Shown: in pieces, positions 44,680-55,319 of the stretch
Numbering within the stretch: the stretch's first letter is position 1
How the letters are laid out: every line of letters begins with the position of its first letter
Assembly (NCBI RefSeq): GCF_037126465.1
Contig: NW_026999325.1
Coordinates: 186,001 to 250,000 of the forward strand
Source: Ornithodoros turicata
Taxonomy: Eukaryota; Arthropoda; Arachnida; Ixodida; Argasidae
Direction of reading: 5' to 3'
DNA length: 64,000 bases
Position numbers and translations under genes: made by a program
Notes under the pieces: generated by a model
Database searches by the model: none
What the model was told of the DNA's origin: nothing
Seen by the model: only the letters and a program-made list of their open reading frames with translations

Positions 44680-45493
44680 TCATAATCTTTTTTCTAAATA
44701 AACACCAGTTATCATTGACAGAACGTGTTGGGAACGTATCCCGATAATAGTTGAGATAGGAAGCAAGCTCCCTGTTAATGGATCTGAATTTTTGTAATCG
44801 CGAATTGTCTTGGAACGCCTTGAACAACGATTAGTGGGGACAGTAATATCAAAATGTAAGATGCAGTGATCAGAAATGCCATCTAAGTCTGTTGAGTCCT
44901 GTAGAACATGTGGAACATTTGTTAAGAGTAGGTCGAATACATGCATTTGATGAAGTGGCAGATACTCGCGTTGGCTTAATAACAAGCTGAGTAAAATTAA
45001 AGGTATAACAAAAGTCCAAAAAGCCAAAATGTTCATTGATGCGTAGTGTTGTTGACCTAGAACTAGTGAATGGCGCCCAGTTTATGCCTGGGTAGTCCTC
45101 GAGCAGAAAGATATGAGTCTCCGGGTATCGCGTAACAATATGGTTAAGAGCGTCATGAAAATCACTGACAAAGCTTGTGCTTGTAGAAGGAGGGCGATAG
45201 CAAACACAAAGTATTAAACGTTTCAACTCCCAATTAGCACAAACCCAGATCATTTCTAACTTTGTTGGAATATGTATAACAAATGAAGGAATGAGATTTG
45301 ATAGAGCAATAAGTAGACCTCCGGCCAGTCGATGCCCCCTATCAGCACGATAACCGTTGTACGATTTAAGGCACTCAAAGATTTCCTTATTGTGTACATT
45401 GGCCACGTCTCCGTAAGAAACACCAGGTCTGCTGCACACGAATCTATAATAGTTGACAACGCTACTCACTACGCTGCGGATATTGGGGTACAA
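44680..45493 (-). pseudogene. LINE apurinic-type endonuclease region
   Basis: Pieces of an exonuclease-endonuclease-phosphatase domain lie in two alternating frames. NIRSVVSSVVNY and DLVFLTETWP carry the catalytic Glu motif. GYRADRGHRLAGGLLIALSN and LILCVCYRPPSTS match the YRPP motif. LLEDYPGINW corresponds to GDFN, where Gly-Asp-Phe-Asn has become Glu-Asp-Tyr-Pro. The last change removes a catalytic motif. Confidence 0.72.
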
Positions 45494-45722
45494 CGCAGAA
45501 ATCCATTTTTGAGGGATACCCCAGATACGTGGTGGTTGCTATACAGAATGGTTCTTTGTTGAAAATGGCTGTGGTTGAGACACGTGACCAGTATTGTCCG
45601 AGTTTGCTTGCCTAGGCATAGCGGCCCCTTGGACAGTGGCTGACAACGTGGTGTTCTCTCCAACTGAATCGGTAGCAAAATCGTAGAAACACGATCTATT
45701 ATTGATATAAAGTTTATCGTAC

Positions 45723-46557
45723 TTAATGCTGGAAGGGCTGATCTGCTTTCTGCCATATTGAGCCAGTTTTTTCGCGAATGAGCCTCGTGCGAACAGAGAA
45801 ATCTTGGACTATGGACACACCGCTGTCCTGCAATTCGGATTTCGCTTGTACAACAGCGTCACATGTCTTGAGGGAGACGAACTTCACTACAACCGGACGT
45901 ATTTTCCCAACTCTAAATGGCCCAATCCTATGGGAACGTTCAATACAGTCACTAGCAACCTGGATGTTCAGCTGTGTGTTAATTACTTCTAAAACTTTTT
46001 CTTCAGACTGCGACCAGCTTTCTGAAGCACAATCTGGAAGTTCATGGAACAGAAGATATTCTTGAGGGATCCTCAAGGTCGCACACAGTGACACGTAATT
46101 TCTCATTATCGGTCTGTAGCTGACGTAGCTCCGTCCGCAAGTCATCAATCCGAGCCGATTTTGATTCCACTGCTTTAAGTCTAGAGCTAATGCTATTGAG
46201 TTTTTCTGAAATGGCGTTTTAGGGACTGCTGTATTGAGCGAAGTGCTTCCATAACTTCAGTCTGCTTCTGGTCGAGTGTTGAAATTCGTGTGTCGAGCAC
46301 CCCAGAACGATCATGAAGCTCATGCAATTGCAAAATTGTGTCCAACTGTTAGAGTGACCTTGCTTTGGGGGACCCGGGTTGCTCTCAACGTCGCCCGAAA
46401 GGACAACTTGAAACTTCGTTAACGAAAACACTTGCGATAAATCAACAAAGTACAGTAACACAGAGGTAACGAGTTGTGGGCAGTGCAGCTCCAATAAACA
46501 TCGATCACTGGTTTTCGAGGCAAATAGTGAAACGTCATTTCTCTCCTGTACAAACAA
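45723..46557 (-). pseudogene. LINE ORF1 with N-terminal 2A motif
   Basis: The first frame (46557-46219) contains VVLSGDVESNPGPPKQ, with the 2A core DVESNPGP at 46392-46369. In active 2A peptides the ribosome skips the last Gly-Pro bond, releasing a short leader protein. A heptad-rich coiled coil (LNSISSRLKAVESKSARIDD) follows in another frame (about 46200-46085). Then an L1-type ORF1 RNA-binding core (CIERSHRIGPFRVGKIRPVV and VQDFSVRTRLIREKTG) runs to 45723. One or two frameshifts break the ORF. Confidence 0.78.
46369..46392 (-). other. 2A-type ribosome-skipping core DVESNPGP
   Basis: The codons read D-V-E-S-N-P-G-P on -, an exact fit to the D-(V/I)-E-x-N-P-G-P consensus, preceded by a hydrophobic segment as usual. 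Such motifs are known at the N-terminus of ORF1 in some CR1- and L2-type elements of other animals. Confidence 0.85.
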
Positions 46558-46897
46558 GATGAAACAGTTAGCAGACGTCTACATTTCAGAGCTGCACGGC
46601 CCACTAAACAGTTCGGCGTAGGGTAGGTTCATAAGTAGCGGTTCTGAAGACAGTGTTGCTGAACGAAGTATGAAATTACTCGCTGTGGACGTTCCCACAC
46701 GAACGTAGGTGTAATCAAAATTGACGTCGTTGATGCCCGTCAACTGCGTAGTATCGAACGAAGATCCAAGGCATGAGTACTGACACGTGTCGCCAGCCAG
46801 TTGTCCTTGTGCCGACATACTCGTTTGTAGTATCTGTTCAAACAAGATGAAACAGTTAGCAGACGTCCACATTTCACAGCTGCACGGCCCACTAAAC
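46547..46897 (-). repeat. Duplicated 63-base block in LINE 5' region
   Basis: 46547-46609 and 46835-46897 are about 95% identical, sharing CAAACAAGATGAAACAGTTA and GCTGCACGGCCCACTAAAC, with a 288-base offset. The first lies at the ORF1 start region and the second upstream. This looks like promoter monomers stacked at a LINE 5' end. Confidence 0.75.
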
Positions 46898-48465
46898 TCT
46901 TAGATGAGTATCATGTCGGCAAGGTGCTGTAGAGCTCAGTTTAGTTCTTCCATGCACACTGGAATCCTTACACCAAAGAGAACCAGCCATTAAAAGCGTA
47001 CGGTTACGGTCACAGCATGCTCAGCAGCTAGGTATAGTGGGGAAACGCTCTGCGCTTTCAGTGTGCGAGGTATTCAAAACAAAACTTGAGATAGTACTCA
47101 TCGGAAATTGTTTCTGAGATTGCCACATGCTTTTGAGGTAATGTGCCGCATGTTGCTTTCAGTGCCTTTGCTATGGGTCATGAAATTTTCTGTTTAGTGG
47201 TATCACGAATTACCAGCTGGGTCAGTAGAAGGCGAGACAAAATGACAAAAGGCGGTACGCCACATAGCCTTAACAATGCCCAAGGCAAACCACTAAATGA
47301 AATACAGCAGTTGAAAAAGTACCACCCGAGGAAACTCAACCCGCACATAACAATTTCCTGTCTGGAGTTGCTACCAATACCCCAGTGGTACCCGCCCCGA
47401 CTATTGTGCAGCCACTGCACAAGACTGGGACATGCACACACTCTTCCTACGTTACTACCCTGTGGCAAGCACATGTGGCAGGCATAACTTATCCTCATTC
47501 AGCTTGGCAGAAGGTGAGGGAAAACGCAGATGATGACGTGTCGCCTCAACAACGCTCCAAAACACCAACCAATGAAGTGGATTTGATGCGGTTTCGTTAT
47601 CAGTGAGGTTACTTGGTGTCTCATCATATCTGTCGTCTCTCCTCACCTCCGACAGAGTTAACTGAGAAGGAGTAGTGCCTGCCATGGGGGGTCTTTGCCC
47701 GTGTGAGTGTCCGGGTCACTGGGCACTAGTGTAGGACAGAATGTGTGCCAGACTCTTGAGTGGCTGCGCTACAGTCGACGGGAAGGGGGGCACTAGGATG
47801 TTAGTGGCAACTTGGAACTGGAAGCCGTTGTGTGAGGGTTTGATTCCAACTGCTGGTACCCTCTCAAACGCTCCATTGGATTTCAATAATTTGGTAGTGT
47901 CTCGTATACTCTTTGGATCACCCTTTTCCAACGTTTCGCATTAAAACTTGATACTGTAATACGTAATCACCATACAATTCACAACCACTAAATCTCCTTG
48001 CACACCAGAACAGACTCACGCTGCAGAACTAATTAGGTACTTTATGGTTAACACTGTGTAGACGTGGCTTAAGAAGGACTGTTGTTACGGTAGCTGCTTA
48101 TGCTGGGAGGCTCCTCTTTACCGCCTTCCTAGTGCCTTGAATCTTTTCAGCCAGGATGATACCACTTTCCTGGATGCAGGAAGAGACGTCTTCTTGTTTC
48201 TGCTTCTCCCAATACGTGACTGCATCTGAAAGAGCCAGCATGGCAGAAATTTGTTGAACACGAAATATAGCAAACTAGGAACTCCACTAAAAAAACAATT
48301 CCTTTTTTGTTGTTTCACTCGTGTTTCATCCCATCAGATCAGATGCAAATATTTAAAGTCAGTCCAGACCCTGACGGGTCACCCGTCAGATCTGCTTGAA
48401 AAAGGTTCTCCTCCATGTGTACATACAGAGCCTTACATGTCACGAAATTAAATTTTATAGAGAGT
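46898..48465. other. Unassigned stretch
   Basis: Overlapping frames near 47143-47606 and 47716-47944 show no motif on either strand. No element ends are recognised. Confidence 0.35.
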
Positions 48466-48633
48466 AATAAAAGAAAAATGAGCGCTACTTTTTTGCTACT
48501 TGAGTTAGAAACAGGTGCTACGTCAAAAACATCCCTTGTTTCTAACCCAAGTAGCAGAAAGTATGGCTCGTTTTTCTTTTATCGCTCTCTTTTGATATAA
48601 CTTCGTTACACGTTAAGCAGGGCACCCTGTACT
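48466..48633. mobile_element. Short hairpin MITE (related to 50008-50211)
   Basis: Arms 48466-48522 and 48535-48592 pair: GAGAGTAATAAAAGAAAAAT with TTTTTCTTTTATCGCTCTC, and CTACTTGAGTTAGAAACAGG with TGTTTCTAACCCAAGTAG. The right side ends GCAGGGCACCCTGTACTG. The same hairpin core occurs in 50008-50211. Confidence 0.7.
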
Positions 48634-49805
48634 GTGTGCGCAATAGCAAATCTCAAAACCGAGCAGTTTTGCAGAAATCGAATTATATGGAACAGCTGTA
48701 CCATATCCGGTTTTGGTTTGCCAAACACCGTGACGTCACAATGTGTAAGCTGATTTTCCGGTAAGGGGGTGGACTAAAAGACAATTTCATTGCCACGAGC
48801 AGCATGAAACGCACTGAGACGCGTCAAAAAAGTTTGAGCTCGTTCCAGTCAATATAACTGACGAAGTAAGGAAGCGGCAGGAAAGTGACGTCACGTCCGG
48901 TGTCCAGTGCGGCCTACATTCGGAGCGCAGTCGCCATCTTTAAAATCCTGCAACAAACTTTCGGAAGCGAATACAAAGGTGATATCTGAAGACCCTAGCT
49001 TTCCGCGATTCCGTGAAATTTCGCGGAAAACCCGGTTCCCCGCGGAACAGCCCTTTTCTTACAGAATCACGGAATTTTCATTGATTTGTTGTAAAATTAC
49101 GCAGGTTTCCCGATTTTTTTGCCAAATTGTGCTCCCCAAGCAGGGTTCCCGCTAATTCACTCAGATTTGTCAGTCACTGTTTGTGGAAAACTTTCCTTCA
49201 CAGGAAGTTAGGGTCTTTAGTGATATGTTGTCATGTGTTGTGTTGGGTCATGGGGGCGATGAGGAATCTTGTGGCAGCGACAGTTGAGTTTGGAATTAGG
49301 GGTCCAGACTGTCCCTTTAAGGCCACTGGCTTACCGCGATTCAGGGAAAATTTACGGAATTCGCAATACGCTGCAGAAGTCCAAATAAAGGTGCAACGGA
49401 GTGATCAGCAAGGCTGAATGCAACAGAAACGATTGAGACCTTCATTGGTGTGAGCTTAGGCGAGCATCCAGATCCTGGCTGTCTTGTGATGAGGTTCTGC
49501 CACTATACGTGCGTATAGCTTTGGCCATGTCTTTCATTACTACCATTGGTCTTTTATTGCTGAAGATCTTGTGTCTCCGTCAGGACGAACCAATTCCTAA
49601 TGTGAAACATGATGACATTATTAGATATGGAAATGAGGTTACACCTGTCCTTGCTTACCCGCCCATCTGCCAACAAAGCCAAAGGCGGAGCACTGCTTAA
49701 CGTGCTGTCGTAGATACCTGAATACAGAACGGAGTCGGCGGTGTAAATAACGACATGTTGTGAATCTCCTTGAGAGAGACAAGCATGCTCACACAATAAA
49801 TATAT
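48634..49805. other. Unassigned stretch
   Basis: No gene is recognised. Repeated words TTCCGCGATTCCGTGAAATT (about 49000) and TACCGCGATTCAGGGAAAAT (about 49332) suggest a dispersed repeat. Confidence 0.35.
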
Positions 49806-50004
49806 ACAGGGTGCTGCACTTAGGAGTGACCCCAATTTTTTTTTTTTTAGATCAACCAAGATAATTAGACCGATAAATGAGGTACAATGACGAAGAGCAG
49901 CTGGTGAACATCACTGTACCTCATTGATTCGTCTAATTATGTTCATTGAGCTAAAAAATTTTTGAAAGAAAAAGTTTGGAGTCATTCTTAAGTGCAACAC
50001 CCTA
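49806..50004. mobile_element. Palindromic MITE, ACAGGGTGCTGCACTTA ends
   Basis: ACAGGGTGCTGCACTTAGGA pairs with TTCTTAAGTGCAACACCCT. GACCCCAA and the T-rich run pair with their complements, and GATAAATGAGGTACA pairs with TGTACCTCATTGATTC around the centre near 49907. Confidence 0.78.
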
Positions 50005-50007
50005 TAT

Positions 50008-50211
50008 GCACCTAAAGTGTTATGAAAAAACTTTAAAGGGGGCGATAAAAAGAAGAACAAGCGTTACTGTTCCGCTACTTGAGTAAGAAACAGGTGCTAC
50101 TTCTGATGCAGGACCTGTTTCTTACTCAAGTAGCGGAACAGTAGCGCTTGTTTTTCTTTTATCGCCCTCTTTAAAATTTTGTTCCTAACACTTCAGGTGA
50201 AACACCCTGTA
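50008..50211. mobile_element. Palindromic MITE with CTACTTGAGTAAGAAACAGG hairpin
   Basis: The arms share AAGTGTTATG/CCTAACACTT, GGGCGATAAAA/TTTTATCGCCC, CTACTTGAGTAAGAAACAGG and its complement. The right tip is TTTCACCTGAAG reversed into ACACCCTGTA. The left tip is missing its ACAGGGTG part because the neighbouring MITE ends directly against it. It is the same family as 48466-48633. Confidence 0.75.
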
Positions 50212-50289
50212 TAATTAGCCCCTGAAGTTTTAGAGTTTAACCCAATTACTGCTTGCAAAACTGCATCTACACCTACAGTCACTATACAG

Positions 50290-50951
50290 CAGGGGTTCTC
50301 AAACTTTGTGGGCCCAAGGAACCCCTGCACACTTGCAGGTGCACTGGAGGAACCCCCGCCCAGCAAGCAAGACCTAGTTTTGCAAGAAAACAAGTGGGAT
50401 GACACAAAACTAATAATAGAACACACTGTTATTTTTATTTCACTAAACAAACAATTAACTACACCTGGGACAACCCCAGTGGGGGTTTAGCCGCAACTGT
50501 AATGTGCGAGGGAGCGCGTTCCCTATACCATATTTACTCGCGTATAATGTGCAAATTTTTATCCATAGACATCGCACCATTGAGGAGGTGCGTTCAATAC
50601 GCGGAGGAAAATGGGAACCCGGATTTTATTCCGATATTTATTCTGTAACCTAACGTCGTGATTCTGCCTCATCGTCGCGATTTATTCCGAGATATACACG
50701 ACAATCTCCCCAGAATCGAACGTCACGATTCTCCAACATGGAATGGTCTTCCGTTCTATCAAGTGTGGACGAAATACTTCTGAATGTTCGTCGCATTCGT
50801 CATTCATTACTCTGGCGCCAGGCGCTCCATATGGTTGACTGAGCGACACGAGCGGTTGCGCGATTTGATGGCGTCGTGTAGATTTGCTCGGGAGATTTAC
50901 TGGCTTCCAGCTCGCGATAACTGCCTGCAGAACCCAGTTTGACAACCCCTG
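50290..50951. mobile_element. Non-autonomous hAT-type element, CAGGGGTTCTCAAACTTTG end
   Basis: The left end CAGGGGTTCTCAAACTTTG and the right end AACCCAGTTTGACAACCCCTG are inverted, a form well known for hAT (Zaphod/Charlie-like) elements. The flanking octamers do not match clearly. No transposase is inside. The interior includes CATATTTACTCGCGTATAAT. Confidence 0.65.
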
Positions 50952-51518
50952 AACTACATGAAACAGCGTTCTCACCGGTGGAAGCAGTGGGGGCAGCTGG
51001 GACTCTGTGATTCCTATGACTGTCGTCGCTGGGAGACCCTGGAGTAAGCTCTGAATGAATACTGTGCAAAGCAAGAGCAGGATACTACCACTATTTCGAA
51101 AAGTATTGATGCATATAATGCCCCCACAAACACACAGCTGAAACTACACCTGTGCGGACGTGGTCTACGTGGTCTACATGGCCTCGAATTTGTCCGTGGG
51201 GTTCACTGGCAGCTGTCTCATAAGTGGTACGCTCCGTGAATATTGCTGCAAAAAATTCCCACGTAAGACCACATTTTTCAAGGCATTGCGAGGAAAGCTC
51301 TTACTTGGACGTGGTCCGTCATGCAGCACATCATCGTCTGTAATCCAGTGTCGTAATAGTCATTGGTTCCAAATGAGCATGTAATTAGACAAAGGTTTCA
51401 CCAATGTCACTATAGCAACTATCACCGTGACATTTTACTATCTTCTCTGGACTGGAATTCTTTTTCACTCGTCACTGAAGTGCCACGCTCCAGGATTGAC
51501 TTTATGTGCTTCAGCATG
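50952..51518. other. Unassigned stretch
   Basis: No gene or element is recognised. Confidence 0.3.
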
Positions 51519-51830
51519 TCATGCACTGAGGAAAAGAAAGCCTTGACACATACATACGATATCAATATGCACGCAATGTTGCCGTGTCTGCAACTTACTC
51601 TCTGTCATCTTCACTTCTATGCTGGACTCAAGATATTCAACACGTTTCATCAGTTGCCACACCACCTTTAGGTCTGACTTCAACTTGTCCGATTCTTTCT
51701 GCACAACTTTAACCTCTGAGGCCAAGACCATGCTGTCACTTTGGTAGTTCAAGAAGGGCTGCCTCTGTAGTCGCTTCTTCTGAACCTGAAAGCCGGGCGA
51801 GCTATCAGTTTGTGGCCAAACCACTGGCAA
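51519..51830 (-). pseudogene. LINE ORF1 N-terminal coiled-coil fragment
   Basis: On - the frame contains LASEVKVVQKESDKLKSDLK, then VVWQLMKRVEYLESSIEVK, the coiled coil that precedes the FP-like domain in CR1-type ORF1 proteins. It lies downstream, in the - direction, of the endonuclease piece at 52234, so it belongs to a different copy or a rearranged one. Confidence 0.55.
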
Positions 51831-52233
51831 GGAGTGTAAATATGCGTATCAAGGAATAAGTGTATGAAGGAACAGTCTCGTGGCAACACGGAGATTTCGA
51901 AGCTCCACTGCAATAACATTCACGTGCGAAAGAGATACACGACAGTACAAGTCCCTGCCCGAAAAACAAAGTATTGTTCGAGAAATTTGAAGAAATACAG
52001 ACGCCAGCCGGTCACATGTTTTTACTTTCCCCCTCTCTTTAGGATGTCATTTGGAATGAACCATAATGACGAAGGCACCTTGAGAAAAGAGGATTCCAAG
52101 GATTTACAAAGCTGCTTTAAAGGTATACTCCAGAACAAAATGCCCACTAAGACATTGGTTATTTTCTGTGCTGTCTTTCTTTCCACTCAAAACCATAAAT
52201 ATCAGCAAATGGTCACTCAGATCATCAAACCTG
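51831..52233. other. Unassigned stretch
   Basis: A 144-codon + frame lies here (51864-52298). It overlaps the - strand endonuclease at its end and has no motif. Confidence 0.3.
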
Positions 52234-52680
52234 CTATAATCTTTCTGGACAGTAATTCGTTAGAAATAGAGCGAACAAAGTGCTGGTTGATGTCGTGATA
52301 CGAGCAGCGGAATTTATTACATTACAGAAACCATATGATTGCAGTAGATTTAACAACTCCTCCTGAATGGGTGAAACAGTCAACAAATCTATGTTAACAT
52401 CGCCACCTAAACATAGGCTATAGTTATTCTCAGAAGCGTACGAACGTAGCTCTTCTAGCAAAACAATAAATGTACGAATGTTCCCTTGTGATGGGCGGTA
52501 TATTACTGCGAACATTTGACTGGCCCTTGCAACGCTCAGGACCTCATATTCGGGAAGAGTGCGAGTAAACTGTTCAAGTAATTGAAATCAGTTTTCACGA
52601 ACTAGCATCAGGACACCACCGCCGTGTGAATGATGACGATTTAAGTAAAACTGATTGTAATAAGGCAGAAAGAACACATC
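52234..52680 (-). pseudogene. LINE endonuclease fragment
   Basis: On - the motifs GGGVLMLVREN, MFAVIYRPSQGN, CLGGDVNIDLL (GDFN-like), then FCNVINSAARITTSTSTLFA and LFLTNY, are the C-terminal half of an apurinic-type endonuclease of a CR1-like element. An internal stop lies near 52600. It follows an ORF1 fragment at 53046-53384 in the same orientation. Confidence 0.75.
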
Positions 52681-53045
52681 ATCGTCAGAACGATACCACG
52701 TTTCAGAGAACATTAATATATCAAATTGAAATTGTATGCTATCTAGCAAAAAACACATATGGTCATGCTAGTTTCTTAGTGACTTTCCACTCACGTGAAA
52801 AAAAAGTACATGGTTTATCTACACTGTCTACCACATTTTTTACACCACTTGGTAAAAATATAACAAAAAGAAAGAATAAAGGCAGGAAGAAAAAAAGAGC
52901 AAAAAAAGAAAGACAGGAGGATGACAGCGACCGCCATAATCATTGCATGGCAGATGCCTTAGAAACAAAACTTAAGACATAATGTCTCAGTATAAAAGAA
53001 CCAAACCAACAGGATCATCAACAAACACAGCAATATTTATGTAAT

Positions 53046-53384
53046 TCACTCAATACCTTCTTGGCAGCTGAAGTGAACTACAGGCATACCATCCGATTTT
53101 CTAGCATATATTTTGCCGTTCCGGACCCAAAAGTATTTCCACTGCAAAGCGCGTCTTTTCTCTGACACTTTTCCAAAAATTATCTTTAAGTCAGGGCAGA
53201 GCTGTTCATTCACATATACTGCTTCACTACTTGCCAGACCAGCATCGCTTCCACATAGCCTCCTCTTTCTAGAGCCAACAAGCACATCATTGCGCTTTGA
53301 ACGACACCTGAACTGTACCACAGCATGGCCGACGCCTGGCTTTTTTGTCGGCACCCTATGGCAGACTTCTATATCTATCGTCAT
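53046..53384 (-). pseudogene. LINE ORF1 fragment, FP-like nucleic-acid-binding domain
   Basis: The frame IEVCHRVPTKKPGVGHAVVQ, VYVNEQLCPDLKIIFGK and RALQWKYFWVRNGKIYARK is the conserved domain shared by CR1-type ORF1 proteins, which resembles the baculovirus FP family. A 5' coiled coil is not attached here. This family differs from the 2A-bearing LINE at 43230-46897, whose ORF1 is L1-type. Confidence 0.7.
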
Positions 53385-53454
53385 ATCTATCTATATATAT
53401 CGTCAGAAGTAAGAAGTACTCGTACATCTATAGCCTTCCCAGGGAACACATGGT

Positions 53455-53640
53455 AGGCTACTAGACGTCCAGACCTGTTCCAACCCTAGACTTTAGGGAT
53501 AGTGCCCGAACTAGACGTTAACTAGACGTCTAAAAGTCTTACCATTATTTAGATGTCTAAAATTAGTGATTTACTAGACATCTGGTAGACATTTAGTAAT
53601 TGACGTCTAATTGTAGACGTCTTGTATAGCTGGCCTTGTA
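53455..53640. repeat. TAGACGTCTA motif cluster
   Basis: Self-complementary words (TAGACGTCTA, AGACGTCTAAT, TTAGACATCTGG and their complements) repeat about every 15-25 bases from 53460 to 53630. A similar cluster lies at 59240-59470. Both look like ends of one element type. The paired relationship of the two clusters is unproven. Confidence 0.55.
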
Positions 53641-53860
53641 TATACCACATATTAGAAATCATCAAGATTTTGTCTTATTAGGTTTTTAAGAGGCGTAAAC
53701 ACATTCACACATCAAACAGAGTCACTAAATTATAAGAGGTGGTTCTAAGCTTAGCTTCCAGGCTTACAAAACTGAAGTTCAATTGTTACAAAACATATGC
53801 GGGAAACTGAATTACTTGATAGCAGTGTTAACATAATTGTGTTGTTCAAGTTGTCTGTGA
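53641..53860. other. Unassigned stretch
   Basis: No gene is recognised. Confidence 0.3.
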
Positions 53861-53861
53861 A

Positions 53862-54130
53862 CCGGCCTTGGTGGCTGAGTCTGTAGTGTGTTCGCCTTCT
53901 GATCCCGAGATCGCCGGTTCGAACCCGACCAAAAACACCAGCAACTTAGTGCCAGGATACAAGTTGTTTAGACATTCCATCTTCCACAAGGGACATTAAA
54001 TACGGTGTGTTGTGTGGTGGGCATTCATTGCACATTTAACGACACTCAGGTGGGCAATCCACAGACCGACTGCTGTGGCGTCGCTCATGGTCTTAGTTGT
54101 CTCGCAATGTAAACCCCAATTATTATTACG
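53862..54130 (+). mobile_element. tRNA-derived SINE, family 2, nearly full length
   Basis: The tRNA-like head GGCCTTGGTGGCTGAGTCTG (A box TGGTGGCTGAG) and the B box GGTTCGAACCCGACC are followed by the body CACCAGCAACTTAGTGCCAG, ACATTCCATCTTCCAC and GTGGCGTCGCTCATGGTC, ending in AATGTAAACCCCAATTATTA. That body and tail are a widespread tick SINE by my recollection. A 3' fragment recurs on - near 23496. The head does not fold as a normal tRNA. Confidence 0.75.
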
Positions 54131-54599
54131 CCTTCCATGCTGGTATCTGTCCACAAGAGTCGCCCCCAGAAATCTAAAAAATGTAGCCAAATGCAGAAAG
54201 AGAACTCGAATTAGGAGGCTTATCGAAAAATAAGTTTCCCGAAATTTGTCATTCAAAGGAAACACCACTAGCACAAACTGAATGGTGTAGTAGTTGGGTG
54301 TGACATCCCGGCACTGCAGATGTTGGTTAATGGAGTGCCGTTCACCTATGTGTCAGGCAGTCAAGCATGGATGTAATATTTCCGAGTACGTCTGACTATC
54401 CTAGTAAGTAAGAGTTATCCTACTTTTCGTTAAAGAAAAATGAGTGCTTTATAGAATATCCACTGACAGTTGACACCTGTTTATACAAAACACTTTACAG
54501 GCATTGAAATGGTGTGTCCTCTATACAGGGTCGTGAAAATCTGCACAATGAACAGTACAGTGCGAGATCAGCTATAACACCACGAAACAACGTTCTTTT
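54131..54599. other. Unassigned stretch
   Basis: No gene is recognised. Confidence 0.3.
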
Positions 54600-55140
54600 C
54601 TGAAATTCCGAGAATTGTTAACGGAGACTGGCGGATCACTGGTACTGCACTCTGTTACTAATGGGAACAAATTTCCTTCAGCTTGGTCAACGAAAGTTAT
54701 GCGAGATGGGGGCCACATTTGCTCGGTAACGTCCGTAAAGAGCAACGAATGAATGCAGCTTGCATTTTCCTTCGATGGTATCAAGACGGTCAAAACGAAT
54801 TTCTTGGAACCATTATTACTAATGAAACGTGGGTGCATTACGCAAGTGCTGAGACAAAATACCATAGGAAGTCATGGTGAGTGCCCGGTGAAAGCATTCT
54901 GAAGGAGGTGAAACTCACGTTTTCGTCTGGAAAGGCTATGCCAACAATGTTTTAGGACTATCGTTGTGTGCAACTTGTTGATTATCTCACACGCACAATC
55001 ACAGTAAATGCAGATGTACTGCGAGATCCTGGGAAAGCTTCAAACTACAATGAAACAAAAACGCGCAGGACTTGGAAGGGTGTAGCGTATTACGTCAACG
55101 CTGTCTGCACTCGTCTTGAAAGACTCGGGATTTGTTCCAG
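54600..55140 (+). pseudogene. mariner transposase, broken
   Basis: The frame contains SYARWGPHLLGNVRKEQRMN, typical of the mariner N-terminal catalytic domain. It continues NEFLGTIITNETWVHYASAE, where the usual GDETWVH has Asn for the first catalytic Asp, then a stop after KYHRKSW. A later stretch QLVDYLTRTITVNADVLR matches the mariner LVDYLPxGxTINAxxY motif, and homology fades after it. Stops and shifts make it non-functional. Terminal inverted repeats were not located. Confidence 0.8.
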
Positions 55141-55211
55141 AAATTCATGTGGAAATTTGCCAAAGAGAGAAAAAGTACACAAGCGAGCTGGTACAACGTT
55201 GAAGTATGAAG

Positions 55212-55318
55212 CATCACCTTGAGCATGAGGAGAATGAAGTATACAGGAGACACACAAACGTGGGTTTCCTTTTCGTGAGCTTCCTGTATAATTCGTTCTC
55301 CTCATGCTCAAGGTGATG
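55212..55318. repeat. Hairpin, CATCACCTTGAGCATGAGGA arms
   Basis: Arm 55212-55249 pairs with 55280-55318 with few mismatches (ACCTTGAGCATGAGGAGAAT and its complement, then TATACAGGA with TCCTGTATA). The loop is about 30 bases. It lies at the end of the mariner remnant and may be an insertion in it. Confidence 0.7.
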
Positions 55319-55319
55319 A

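Larger units (their letters stand above)
43230..46897 (-). mobile_element. Non-LTR retrotransposon with 2A-type ORF1, degraded
   Basis: Read on -, the order is a 5' untranslated region with a repeated 63-base block, ORF1 (2A motif, coiled coil, L1-type RNA-binding domain), endonuclease, reverse transcriptase. All parts are of one orientation and in the expected order, so this is a near-full-length copy. It carries frameshifts in ORF1 and ORF2 and a disrupted RT palm. No poly-A tail is clear at the 3' end. The clade is probably CR1/L1-like, but not certain. Confidence 0.8.

Noticed and set aside
53867..53940. tRNA gene
   Set aside because: Same reasoning: the head is followed by a SINE body and tail, and a tail fragment recurs near 23496.
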